Counted from the first letter of the stretch, positions 7,785-15,415 are shown. The stretch is 33,940 bases of DNA from Clostridia bacterium (GCA_024404665.1 JAKSPQ010000005.1:1-33940); one strand, 5' to 3'. Notes: a model not told the origin generated them from the sequence alone. Made by a program: numbers and translations.

Positions 7785-7829
7785 AACCGGCTTCTGAAAT
7801 TAGTCTCAGACTTTTTTCGGAAGCCGGTT
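7785..7829. terminator. Rho-independent terminator between convergent genes
   Basis: AACCGGCTTCTGAAA (7785-7799) pairs with TTTCGGAAGCCGGTT (7815-7829), a 15-pair stem with one wobble. On the plus strand TTTTC follows. It lies between the stop of the membrane protein (7746) and the stop of comEC (7839), so it probably serves mainly the plus-strand transcript. Confidence 0.78.
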
Positions 7830-7838
7830 TTCTCAGTA

Positions 7839-10247
7839 TTATCGAATACGGGTCTTATACACGCCGTTAAAGCTCGTCACGGGCATTTTTTCGGTCATCT
7901 CCAGAGCTTCGCCGCCGGGAGGAACAAAATATCTCAGAAGCTCAATGTCAGATACGGCAAGCGCTCTTCCGAGATATGCCGGAAAATACGAAAAACGTGA
8001 ACCGTTATCGTATGTTGAATAGAAAGGCTTTGCAACGGGGCCGTGGCTTCCGCATATTATAATGCTCCCCGGAGCTTTCTTTACAAGAGACGAAAAATCA
8101 GCCTCCCAGGCGGATTCCCCTAAATACAAAAGTCCCTGTCCGTTTTCCGCTCCGCGTATTTCAATCCACATAGCAGGGTGACCGGATCTAGCCACGGGCA
8201 GTCCCGGAGAAACAGTAATGAAAAGATTTCCGAATACCGTACAGCTTTTCTGTCTTTCGTAAATCACGCATTCGGTGTCGAACATTCCGGCCGTCATAAT
8301 AAGTCCCGAAAGGATTTCCGCCTCTTTTGAGTCAGAGGGACGTGGGAACCATACTCTTCTGACCTTTTCCTTTGACAGAATCTTATAGAGAGACGAATTG
8401 TGCCTGACATGCAGATGTGAAAATATCAAGACCTCAACCTCGGTTGCACCCTCGGCTTTTGCAAGCTCCAGGGCCTTTGAGGCAGCGCTGACAGCCCCGG
8501 TCGATATATCGCCGATTACACATACACCGTTTTTGCATACCGCAAAAGCATCGCTTCCGTTGTCTGTGACAAAGTAAACGGAGGCTTCTTTTTTTTCATT
8601 TAATTCTGCCCCCAGTAAAGTCGAATACAGAATAACCGAGATTAAGGCAGGAGCCGTGCACAGTATTCTGTATTTTACCGGAAGCCTTACGGAAATCAGA
8701 ATCAGGGTAACAAGAGTGGCCGGAATCAGTATATACGGCACCCACTCATATTTCAGGGACACTGTCACATTTCTTATTTCCGAAATTTCGTTTGCCGCTC
8801 TCAGCAGCACATCAGCCGTTTTTGCGGAATACAGACCGAAAAATCCCGAAAGAAAAACAGAACGCGAAAAAAGCAACGTAAGGGAAGACAGTATCAAAAG
8901 CGCATACGCAGGGAAAGTCAACAGCGAACCCGACAGCGGAGACATCAGCGAGTATTCACCGAAATAAATCGAAACCGGCAGCATTGTAAATACATTTGCC
9001 GCAAAAGCCGTAATAAGAGCCGGAACCATATAGTCCGATATCATAACGGCGGGTCTTAAAAGAATACTCAAAACCTTTCGGGCTCTTTTTATTTCTCTCT
9101 TGTTTCCGTTAAGCTTATCCTTCCTTCTCCTCACGTTACGCTCAAGCTCTCCGTTCCTTTTTATTCCTGCGAAATAACTGCCGAGAGTAACTATTCCAAG
9201 GGTGGACATTGTTGTAAGAATAAAGGAAAGGTCTTTTACGGAGTACGGCCAGACAAACAGAATAACTGTAACGGCAATTCCCAGAGAACTGGGACCGTCC
9301 CTGCCTGTTCCGAGAAAGAACACCGCATATCCGGAAATAATCATCAGGGCCGATCTCAGCGCGCTTACAGGAAACCCCAGAAGACCGGTATACATGATGA
9401 CAAGGACAGACATTATTATCATTCTCGGCTGTCTCGGAATCGGAATAACCGAAAGAAAAAACGAAGCTGCTGCGCAGAGCACGGACATATGCATTCCCGA
9501 TACGGACAGTATGTGCGAAATACCGGCTCTGCTGAAATTCTCCCTGGTTTTATCCGATAAACCGTTTTTCTCCCCTAACAGCATGGCCGAGGCCAAAGCC
9601 GCTTCCTCACCGCCGATTTTGCCGTAGAGTATACCGCACAGTCTGTCTCTCAATACCCCTGTACGAACACGCTCTTCATCGATGCTTCCCGTTATCAGTG
9701 AAAATGAGTCCGAAACAGCTAAGGAGAGATATATTCCTTCGCCCGAAAGATAAGCGTCATCTTCGTCAACCGTAACCGTCGGAGAGATAAGCTCGAACGA
9801 CTGCCCGGGAGAGAGCTCCGCCAAAAAATCAAACTCAATGCAGGCGGGAGCTTTTCCTCCGTCAGGCAGCCTGATTTCGGCAATAAAGCCTGAAGAAAAC
9901 CCAGTCTGATATTTTCTTGTCTTTACGGTGCCGGAAATTCTTTTTTCACCGTCCGTCATTAGTTTTATCGTGTTATCACGGTGTGAGTAATAAAGTACCG
10001 CTCTGAAAAAGAACAGCAAAGCTAAAACGAAGCAGACAATCAGAGTAAAACGACGGTATGGGGTAAGCCTTAGTCTGCGCCCCACCGCAGTAATTACCGA
10101 TAAAAACAATACGAGAACGGCTGCAGTTACAGAAACGACAGCCCCGGTGAACTTCAGTGCGAAGGTTACCGCTATAAGAAGTATCATCAGCGCTGCCAAT
10201 ACCGCCGGTCTTCCCTTTAATAAGCCTATTTTCTTTTTCCTCCACAA
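7839..10247 (-). CDS. comEC: ComEC/Rec2 family DNA uptake channel, decayed nuclease-like domain
   Basis: About 800 residues in ComEC order: N-terminal membrane helices with an OB-like DUF4131 region, then the Competence domain (conserved FSRAGISHILSVSGMHMSVL, a GLLGFPVSALRSALMI segment and many helices), then a C-terminal metallo-beta-lactamase-like region. It would form the inner-membrane channel for transforming DNA. In the last region the metal motifs are lost. The expected HxHxDH appears as H-L-H-V-R-H, the LIDTG strand is replaced by VIGDISTG, and no GDA-type aspartate is seen. The start is uncertain: the open frame reaches 10289 but that TTG is the promoter -35. I give TTG 10247, just after the predicted transcription start; GGAGG (10239-10243) instead points 9 bases on to an ATA codon at 10229. 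No other com genes are in the window. Confidence 0.88.
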   Translation of the reverse strand: MWRKKKIGLLKGRPAVLAALMILLIAVTFALKFTGAVVSVTAAVLVLFLSVITAVGRRLRLTPYRRFTLIVCFVLALLFFFRAVLYYSHRDNTIKLMTDGEKRISGTVKTRKYQTGFSSGFIAEIRLPDGGKAPACIEFDFLAELSPGQSFELISPTVTVDEDDAYLSGEGIYLSLAVSDSFSLITGSIDEERVRTGVLRDRLCGILYGKIGGEEAALASAMLLGEKNGLSDKTRENFSRAGISHILSVSGMHMSVLCAAASFFLSVIPIPRQPRMIIMSVLVIMYTGLLGFPVSALRSALMIISGYAVFFLGTGRDGPSSLGIAVTVILFVWPYSVKDLSFILTTMSTLGIVTLGSYFAGIKRNGELERNVRRRKDKLNGNKREIKRARKVLSILLRPAVMISDYMVPALITAFAANVFTMLPVSIYFGEYSLMSPLSGSLLTFPAYALLILSSLTLLFSRSVFLSGFFGLYSAKTADVLLRAANEISEIRNVTVSLKYEWVPYILIPATLVTLILISVRLPVKYRILCTAPALISVILYSTLLGAELNEKKEASVYFVTDNGSDAFAVCKNGVCVIGDISTGAVSAASKALELAKAEGATEVEVLIFSHLHVRHNSSLYKILSKEKVRRVWFPRPSDSKEAEILSGLIMTAGMFDTECVIYERQKSCTVFGNLFITVSPGLPVARSGHPAMWIEIRGAENGQGLLYLGESAWEADFSSLVKKAPGSIIICGSHGPVAKPFYSTYDNGSRFSYFPAYLGRALAVSDIELLRYFVPPGGEALEMTEKMPVTSFNGVYKTRIR

Positions 10248-10260
10248 AAGATATGAACTA

Positions 10261-10289
10261 ATTATATCACATTTTTGAATATTTTTCAA
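10261..10289 (-). promoter_or_regulatory. Sigma-A-type promoter of comEC
   Basis: On the minus strand TTGAAA (10284-10289) and TATAAT (10261-10266) with a 17-base spacer. Predicted start of transcription is ~10254, very close to the coding start. Its -35 box is 7 bases from the -35 box of the divergent promoter. Confidence 0.7.
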
Positions 10290-10296
10290 TAAGTTC

Positions 10297-10325
10297 TTGA
10301 CATTTTGTTCATCTTTTGTTAAAAT
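10297..10325 (+). promoter_or_regulatory. Sigma-A-type promoter of the metallo-beta-lactamase gene
   Basis: Consensus TTGACA (10297-10302) and TAAAAT (10320-10325), 17-base spacer. The back-to-back arrangement with the comEC promoter means the two RNA polymerase footprints would overlap. Confidence 0.75.
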
Positions 10326-10357
10326 ATTTCTGCCACTTAAAAAAAACGGAGCACATA

Positions 10358-11341
10358 ATGAAAAAAATCAAAAAATACAGCGTCAAATCGGTGATATATA
10401 TTGTATCCGCATTGTTTTTCATATCACTGCTTTTGCATTACGCAATAACGGTATATCTGCCGTCGAAGAACGTAAGGCCCGATAAAGCCGACGGCGGAAC
10501 TCTTGCGGAGCTCATTTTCTTTTATGTAGGCCAGGGGGACGCTGCGGCAGTTCTGACGGACGCAGGCGTCATGCTGATAGATACAGGCCCCAACTCCTCT
10601 GAAAGGGCTCTGGCGGGCTCTCTGAAGGCTCTGGGAATAGACAGAATAGATTTACTCTTTCTCTCACACACCGATGAAGACCATGCCGGCGGCTGCGACG
10701 AAATACTGAGAAATTTCGACGTAGGTTCGGTATATCTTCCTCCTGAGGGGCATTCGGGCACAGTTTACGATTCGCTTATGACAGAAGCGCGCCTTCACGG
10801 AGTTCCCGTATGTGATTCGGCGGGCGGCGACGGTTATCTGATGGGCGACGTTTCGGTAAGGGTGCTTTCACCGTACTATCCGTTGCCCGACGACGTAAAC
10901 GAAGCGTCGCTGATTCTTCTTCTGGGAATCGGAAACATAAACTGTTTATTCTGCGGCGATGCCGGCGTATATGCCGAGGAGCTTCTGCTTTCAAGATTTC
11001 TGATGTATCCCGAAAACGAAAAAAACGCCGACGGAGGGAATCCCGCCGTCGGCGAAAATAACATATCCTATAACGGAAGCCGCGGGCTTCTGCCACGATG
11101 CGACCTTATGAAAATAGGTCACCACGGTTCATCCGGATCATCGTCGCAGAAATTTATCGAGGCATTTGCTCCGCGTATCGCCGTAATCTCATGCGGCAGA
11201 GGCAACAGCTTCGGACATCCTCACGCCACCGTAACCGAAAGACTGAAGGCCATCGGCTGTGAAATATTCCGTACGGACCTTAACGGAGATCTCCGCTTTT
11301 ACACGGACGGAAAAAGCATATATCCCGAAAAGAATCAGTAA
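10358..11341 (+). CDS. Stand-alone ComEC-type metallo-beta-lactamase protein
   Basis: 327 residues from ATG 10358 (GGAG at 10348-10351, 6 bases away); the longer frame from 10316 starts within the promoter. Residues 10-34 form one membrane helix, so the enzyme is anchored with its domain probably outside. The metallo-beta-lactamase signatures of the ComEC C-terminal type are all present: VGQGDA (57-62), LIDTG (73-77), SHTDEDHAGG (103-112), a CGDAG segment, KIGHHGS and a GHPH segment near the end. Known relatives are predicted phosphodiesterases or nucleases acting on DNA. It is divergent from comEC, whose own domain of this type has lost these residues, and the last 7 bases overlap the convergent oxidoreductase gene. 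Confidence 0.88.
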   Translation: MKKIKKYSVKSVIYIVSALFFISLLLHYAITVYLPSKNVRPDKADGGTLAELIFFYVGQGDAAAVLTDAGVMLIDTGPNSSERALAGSLKALGIDRIDLLFLSHTDEDHAGGCDEILRNFDVGSVYLPPEGHSGTVYDSLMTEARLHGVPVCDSAGGDGYLMGDVSVRVLSPYYPLPDDVNEASLILLLGIGNINCLFCGDAGVYAEELLLSRFLMYPENEKNADGGNPAVGENNISYNGSRGLLPRCDLMKIGHHGSSGSSSQKFIEAFAPRIAVISCGRGNSFGHPHATVTERLKAIGCEIFRTDLNGDLRFYTDGKSIYPEKNQ

Positions 11342-13182
11342 GCTCTGATTTCGTAAACGGTTACGTCGGGCGCACCGTTCGTTGAAAGGAAAACGAATTC
11401 GACGCTGTCGGCTTCTACGGGTTTGATATCAACAACGTTGTGGCGCTGATGGTTATCACGGATTTCGTACGTGCCTACGGTCTCGCCGTTCTTTCTGAGA
11501 ATAATGTTGTAATCCTTTACAAGCTCGGGCGGAATGCCTATTCTCTGCTGTTCCTGTCTGTTGGCGGACATCGTCACTCTAATGGGATAGGCAAAGTTGG
11601 AATCGAAGGTCAGTCTGAGCTGCGAAACGGTCTTTGCCGCATCGAGCTTCATTACGAGCTTCTCGCCTCCATCGGCGACTCCAGCGGACTTCCAGCCGTT
11701 AAGCATGTCTCCGAGCTTTCTCGAGACACCGTTGTTCAGCATCGAAGCATCGCCGGCACCCGTTGAAGATGCGGAGAAGGAAGCTCCGAGAGCAATGTCT
11801 GCCGCATCCGTGTTTGTAAACGGAGCAGGCAGCCACAGGTCATCCTTAAGAAGCTCCTGCTGCAGCTCACCGACGTGAGGAGCAAGCTCTCTGGGATTTA
11901 CTTCGTATTTCCTGCAAAGCGCGGCGGCGGTACCGACAGCCTGACCTCCGATGGAGCAGCAGCCTAAGATTCTGGTCGATGCAAGTCCGAGCTTTGTTGT
12001 TGATATGTCACGTCCTGCCATAAACAGATTGCTTATATTCTTTGAATAATAAGAGCGATAAGGAATTGTATATACACCGAGGAAGTGATGGCAGTCCGAG
12101 GGCAGAAGATCGAAATCAAGAAGACCGTGCGCAGCATGAAGGTCAACGCACCAGCCTCCGTACGTTACCGCATCCTCAAAAATTCTGTGTTCGAGAATAT
12201 CGGACTCGGTAAGGATATAATCGCCCATAAGTCTGCGTGATTCTCTCATTCCGGGAAGAGCGCCTACCCAGCTGAGAGCATAGTTCTCCGCTCCGTGGTC
12301 ACCGCCGTTTTTGATGTGATCCCAGATTCCGTATGCATAGGCATAGAGATCGTCTCTGATCTTTTCGTAATCGGGAATGATATCTTCGCCGTCTCCCATG
12401 AGCTCAAGCCACCAATAACCGTAATCTACGGCCTTGCAGCTGCAGGCAGATAGTCTGAGCCACTCCTCGGGATCGGGCGCCATGCTGGCATCCACCTTCA
12501 TTGTCTTTGAATGAACGCGGTATCTGAGCTGATGCTCTGTAAGCTTCTTTGCATAAGAGGGGGGCGTGAACTTTACGGGATGGCCGGTATCGTAGGCCTT
12601 TAAGAGAATGGTATTTCCCATTCTTTCGTTATTGGCTTCCTCCGGAGCCGTAGGCTCGCCGAACTCATATTTTGACTCACTGCCCTGACGGTATTCCGCC
12701 CCGGCAAAATAACCGAGCGTGCCGTTTCCCGTGCAGTCTGCAAAAAGAGGAGCCGTAAAGCGGAGTCTCATTTCCGTTGTTTCCTGGAAGCAGTTGATAG
12801 CAGTTATTCTGTTATCCTCCGTTTCAACGTCGTACATTACGGTATTAAAGTATACGGTCAGGTTTTTTTCGGCCTTTGCCTTTTCAAAGAGGACGCTGTC
12901 CCAGATTGAGTAGCAGAAATTGTCGTTGCAGGCCTTATTATCCAACATCATTTCGTAAACCAGACCGCCCTCCGCATAATCCGTCTGCTTTAAGGACTGG
13001 TCCGCTCCGGAAATATGAATTCTTATTTCCGATGATGCGTTTCCTCCGAGAACCGGTCTCGCATGAATAAGCGCGGTTTTTGTTCCGTGTCTGGCGGCTG
13101 CTATTGCAGCGCAGAGTCCGGCCATTCCGCCTCCGACTACGATAAACTCGTAGCTTTCTTCTCTGAATCTTTTCATCTTCAT
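11335..13182 (-). CDS. FAD-dependent oxidoreductase with C-terminal beta-sandwich
   Basis: 615 residues, cytoplasmic (no signal peptide). The N-terminus has the dinucleotide-binding fold VVGGGMAGL (GxGxxG at residues 17-22) followed by GGNASSEIRIHISGA, the pattern of the FAD_oxidored family (PF12831). A later ISNLFMAGRDIS segment is the second FAD contact. From ~485 the protein changes to a Ser/Thr-rich beta-type region ending VTVYEIRAY, like discoidin-type carbohydrate-associated modules. Members of this family often sit in carbohydrate-use loci and oxidise small organic substrates; the substrate here cannot be read from sequence. ATG 13182 has AGGA 4 bases upstream; the next ATG, two codons on, has a better spacing. 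It is monocistronic with its own regulated-looking promoter. Confidence 0.87.
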   Translation of the reverse strand: MKMKRFREESYEFIVVGGGMAGLCAAIAAARHGTKTALIHARPVLGGNASSEIRIHISGADQSLKQTDYAEGGLVYEMMLDNKACNDNFCYSIWDSVLFEKAKAEKNLTVYFNTVMYDVETEDNRITAINCFQETTEMRLRFTAPLFADCTGNGTLGYFAGAEYRQGSESKYEFGEPTAPEEANNERMGNTILLKAYDTGHPVKFTPPSYAKKLTEHQLRYRVHSKTMKVDASMAPDPEEWLRLSACSCKAVDYGYWWLELMGDGEDIIPDYEKIRDDLYAYAYGIWDHIKNGGDHGAENYALSWVGALPGMRESRRLMGDYILTESDILEHRIFEDAVTYGGWCVDLHAAHGLLDFDLLPSDCHHFLGVYTIPYRSYYSKNISNLFMAGRDISTTKLGLASTRILGCCSIGGQAVGTAAALCRKYEVNPRELAPHVGELQQELLKDDLWLPAPFTNTDAADIALGASFSASSTGAGDASMLNNGVSRKLGDMLNGWKSAGVADGGEKLVMKLDAAKTVSQLRLTFDSNFAYPIRVTMSANRQEQQRIGIPPELVKDYNIILRKNGETVGTYEIRDNHQRHNVVDIKPVEADSVEFVFLSTNGAPDVTVYEIRAY

Positions 13183-13202
13183 TTATCCTGTTCTTCCGCT
13201 CT

Positions 13203-13222
13203 TTTCGGACTATCCTCCGAAA
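13203..13222 (-). other. Leader hairpin just before the oxidoreductase start
   Basis: TTTCGGA (13203-13209) and TCCGAAA (13216-13222) form a perfect 7-base inverted repeat with a 6-base loop, about 20 bases from the start codon at 13182. It could influence translation initiation; no U tract follows that would make it a terminator. Confidence 0.35.
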
Positions 13223-13260
13223 GTTTGCATTATTTAATAAAGTACAATATTATCAATTAT

Positions 13261-13289
13261 ATTTTACTGCTTTTTCGCAGTAAAGTCAA
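13261..13289 (-). promoter_or_regulatory. Sigma-A-type promoter of the FAD oxidoreductase gene
   Basis: On the minus strand TTGACT (13284-13289) and TAAAAT (13261-13266), spacer exactly 17. The spacer is almost wholly filled by an inverted repeat. Confidence 0.7.
13263..13284. promoter_or_regulatory. Putative operator palindrome inside the oxidoreductase promoter
   Basis: TTTACTGC (13263-13270) and GCAGTAAA (13277-13284) are perfect 8-base inverted repeats around a 6-base centre, lying between and touching the -10 and -35 boxes. A dimeric repressor bound here would exclude RNA polymerase. The regulator is not identifiable from the window. Confidence 0.45.
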
Positions 13290-13434
13290 GTAAAATATGA
13301 GATATGAAGTACGGAACAATATATGCGGTCACCGTGTTCCCGTACACCGTTCACGTTATCCGAAAGCCCGTAACGGCCGACATCGTGTTTTTTATTCTTT
13401 TATTATTCTTTTTTCTTTTCGGTATAAATTTTAC

Positions 13435-13463
13435 TTGAAAAAAAACGTTCTCTGTTGTATAAT
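13435..13463 (+). promoter_or_regulatory. Sigma-A-type promoter of mscL
   Basis: TTGAAA (13435-13440), 17-base spacer, TATAAT (13458-13463). The leader is about 35 bases and carries GGAGG (13492-13496) 7 bases before ATG 13504. Confidence 0.8.
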
Positions 13464-13503
13464 ATGTGTTGTATGAAAAACAATTAAAAATGGAGGAATT
13501 CCT

Positions 13504-14025
13504 ATGGCCAAAGAAAAGAAAAAGAGCACGTTCTGGGCCGACTTTAAGGCATTCATCACCCGCGGCAATGTTATTGACATGGCTGTCGGTGTTGTAGTCG
13601 GCGGTGCTTTCGGAAAAATCACATCCGGTCTCGTAAGCTACATCATCTCTCCCGTTATCGGTCTCATCACCGGCGGTGTGGATCTTGCATCTGTCAAGAC
13701 CGTACTCGTAGAAGAAATCAAGGATGCCGCAGGTGAAATCACCCAGGCCGAAGTCGCTATCCAGTGGGGTATGTGGATTCAGACCATCATCGATTTCATC
13801 ATCGTCGCCTTCTGCATCTTCTGTGTTGTCAGACTCATCGCCAAGATGAACAAGAAGCTCAACGAGAAGAAGGAAGCCGAGAAGGCTGCCGCCGATGCTG
13901 CCGCTGCCGAGAAGGCTGCTGCCGATAAGGCCGCTGCCGATGCCGCCGCTGCCGAGAAGGAAGCCGAAAACAAGGCTCTCCGTCAGGCTATCTTCGACAT
14001 CCGCGACTCTCTCAAGAAGAACTGA
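13504..14025 (+). CDS. mscL: Large-conductance mechanosensitive channel MscL with extended tail
   Basis: 173 residues against roughly 130-150 in most relatives. The N-terminus FKAFITRGNVIDMAVGVVVGGAFGKI is the signature first membrane helix with its Gly/Ala packing face; the second helix covers about residues 92-117 (MWIQTIIDFIIVAFCIFCVV). The channel is a pentamer that opens under membrane tension to release solutes in osmotic downshock. Between the second helix and the C-terminal amphipathic helix (LRQAIFDIRDSLKK) is an inserted alanine-, lysine- and glutamate-rich run (residues ~120-160) predicted to lengthen the cytoplasmic coiled-coil bundle. It has a strong promoter and ribosome binding site and is monocistronic. 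Confidence 0.96.
   Translation: MAKEKKKSTFWADFKAFITRGNVIDMAVGVVVGGAFGKITSGLVSYIISPVIGLITGGVDLASVKTVLVEEIKDAAGEITQAEVAIQWGMWIQTIIDFIIVAFCIFCVVRLIAKMNKKLNEKKEAEKAAADAAAAEKAAADKAAADAAAAEKEAENKALRQAIFDIRDSLKKN
13876..13965 (+). repeat. Degenerate repeats encoding the Ala-rich MscL tail
   Basis: Near-copies of GCCGAGAAGGCTGCC start at 13876, 13906 and 13951 (spacings 30 and 45), interspersed with GCCGATGCTGCC-type units. They encode alternating AEKAA and ADAAA blocks. The pattern suggests growth by replication slippage. Confidence 0.55.
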
Positions 14026-14032
14026 CAGCAAC

Positions 14033-14752
14033 CTATAAAAAATCCCCCGCCCCAAAGGGCGGGAGCTTTTTCATATGCGGGAATTCTTCCGGCGTCTTGC
14101 CGTTCTCGGAAAGCTCGGTAACCTCTTCCTTGTTTCTGGTGAGGTACATATCGTAATGGAAGTCATAAGCCTTCTCATCGGCGGAGAACTTATGAAGGGT
14201 ATTTACAACCTCTCCGCCATTCCACTTTCTGTCTCCGACATCCTCGGTGGTTCCCATAACGGTTACGTTGATCTGACGGTGACGTGCTCTTACCTGGTCC
14301 CAGTCGATGAAGTAAACGTGTGCAAACTCGCCGCCGTAAAGACCTCCGTCCGTGAGGGGGCGGGTTTCGCTGCGGCCGAAGAATACGGAACGGAGCTGTC
14401 CGTCGGTATTCATGGACGTGAAATCGCCGGGCTCGTCAACGTATCTGCCGAACTGAGCGTGTACGGGGCCGGGATGACGGTACTGATGCTCTTCTCTGAA
14501 GTCGGGAACGAGCTTGCGCATGATGTCGAGCAGGTCATGCTGGAGGAATTCGAGGTCGAAGGAGTCAACGTCGTGAGAGCACTCCTGAACCATTACGGAG
14601 CAGGTGGTGTGGTGCGAAGCTACGCAGACGGTGCCGTTCTTTACGCCGGAAGCGGCAACGATCTCTCTGATTTCTCTGGAGACATCGTGGAAGGTGGGGA
14701 TCCAGCCTCTGGACTGAACCTCGATTTCTTTCTGAAATACTTTGAATTCCAT
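14033..14752 (-). CDS. YjbQ family protein (long form)
   Basis: 239 residues from ATG 14752 (AAAGGA 9 bases upstream; ATG 14770 is the weaker alternative). YjbQ/UPF0047 core: SGVKNGTVCVASHHTTCSV, a QHDLLDIM helix, a conserved RHPGP and the GGEFAHVYFIDWDQVRARHR strand, with an insertion of about 40 residues relative to typical 140-residue members and a C-terminal extension of ~70 residues. Family members have been reported to have secondary thiamine phosphate synthase activity, but the true substrate is disputed. The last residues (LPPFGAGDFL) are encoded by the terminator hairpin. It is the last gene of the operon, 62 bases after the SIS gene, and paralogous to the other YjbQ gene two positions upstream. 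Confidence 0.84.
   Translation of the reverse strand: MEFKVFQKEIEVQSRGWIPTFHDVSREIREIVAASGVKNGTVCVASHHTTCSVMVQECSHDVDSFDLEFLQHDLLDIMRKLVPDFREEHQYRHPGPVHAQFGRYVDEPGDFTSMNTDGQLRSVFFGRSETRPLTDGGLYGGEFAHVYFIDWDQVRARHRQINVTVMGTTEDVGDRKWNGGEVVNTLHKFSADEKAYDFHYDMYLTRNKEEVTELSENGKTPEEFPHMKKLPPFGAGDFL
14044..14071. terminator. Bidirectional terminator shared by mscL and the yjbQ operon
   Basis: CCCGCCC (14046-14052) pairs with GGGCGGG (14057-14063) around CAAA; two further pairs (one a wobble) extend the stem. TTTTT (14067-14071) follows on the plus strand and six T (14037-14042) follow on the minus strand. It lies inside the coding end of the second YjbQ gene, before that gene's stop codon. Confidence 0.86.
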
Positions 14753-14814
14753 TTCAGTATTTCCTTTCATTATGAAAAAAATATATTTCTGTAAAAACGA
14801 TTTGCGCGAAAAAA

Positions 14815-15414
14815 TCAGGCATTGTTATTAAGTCTCTTGCCGACGGCTCCGCCCGGATGAATTACGGCAAACTTCTCGTTGCTGAAGCCGGTGTTTTCGA
14901 GAACGGCGCACTGAAGAGCATCGAATATAGCCGATGTAACGGCAAAGCTCGTGGTGCCCTGGCAGTTAAATCTGTCACATTCCCTTGTGACCTTCATAAG
15001 GAGAACGATGTCCGCGCTTTCGGCAAGAATCGATTCGGGATTTTCCGTAATCGTGATTATAACAGCATCCTTTGCCTTGACCGCAGGAAGCATCTTAACG
15101 AGCTCATCGGTCTTTCCTCCTCTGGACACGAATACTACGGCATCTCCGGGCTTTACAAAGCCAAGCTCACCGTGAAGCGCCTGGGCGGGAGAAAGGGTCA
15201 TTGCGGGTCTCTCGATGCAGTTCATAAGATGAGTGAAATGCTCACAGCAGATCAGCGAATGTCCGCAGCCGGTAGCGATGATTTTATCGGCCTTCGAAAG
15301 GACTTCAACGGCCCTTTCAAAGTCCTCGGGCTTCAGAACGGCGGCCGTCGCGGCAAGCGATTCGGCCTCTGTCGCAAAGGCTCCGTAAGCCATATCAAGA
15401 ATTTCTTTATTCAT
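14815..15414 (-). CDS. SIS-domain sugar-phosphate isomerase (KpsF/GutQ type)
   Basis: 199 residues from ATG 15414, which begins 1 base after the YjbQ stop with GGAG overlapping that gene's end; the open frame further upstream is antisense-like and rejected. The SIS fold is clear: a glycine motif IATGCGHSLICC, AQALHGELGFVKPGDAVVF, the serine-type loop FVSRGGKTDE where relatives have SNSGES, a polar strand ITENPESILAESADI, and the ending IHPGGAVGKRL. This ending is diagnostic for arabinose-5-phosphate isomerases (KdsD, GutQ, KpsF). There are no CBS domains, so it resembles the minimal SIS form. Activity on a phosphosugar aldose/ketose pair is likely. No Kdo or capsule gene is near, so a catabolic substrate is more plausible. 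Confidence 0.87.
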   Translation of the reverse strand: MNKEILDMAYGAFATEAESLAATAAVLKPEDFERAVEVLSKADKIIATGCGHSLICCEHFTHLMNCIERPAMTLSPAQALHGELGFVKPGDAVVFVSRGGKTDELVKMLPAVKAKDAVIITITENPESILAESADIVLLMKVTRECDRFNCQGTTSFAVTSAIFDALQCAVLENTGFSNEKFAVIHPGGAVGKRLNNNA

Positions 15415-15415
15415 T

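Larger units (their letters stand above)
13183..13503. other. Intergenic region with divergent promoters of the oxidoreductase gene and mscL
   Basis: 320 bases without a gene. It holds the oxidoreductase promoter with an internal palindrome, a leader hairpin near its start codon, and the mscL promoter. The central part (about 13300-13390) shows nothing I can name. Confidence 0.6.

Noticed and set aside
13876..13965. Short regularly spaced repeats that could suggest a CRISPR or VNTR locus
   Set aside because: Repeats are in frame inside mscL, lack unique spacers and encode an Ala-rich helix; no CRISPR array exists in the window.
13351..14055. 234-residue minus-strand frame rich in Gly, Ser and Leu
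   Set aside because: It is the antisense of mscL and its alanine repeats; no start signal and no family resemblance.
14075..14794. 239-residue plus-strand frame opposite the long YjbQ gene
   Set aside because: Antisense to a conserved protein; its composition mirrors the real gene and there is no binding site.
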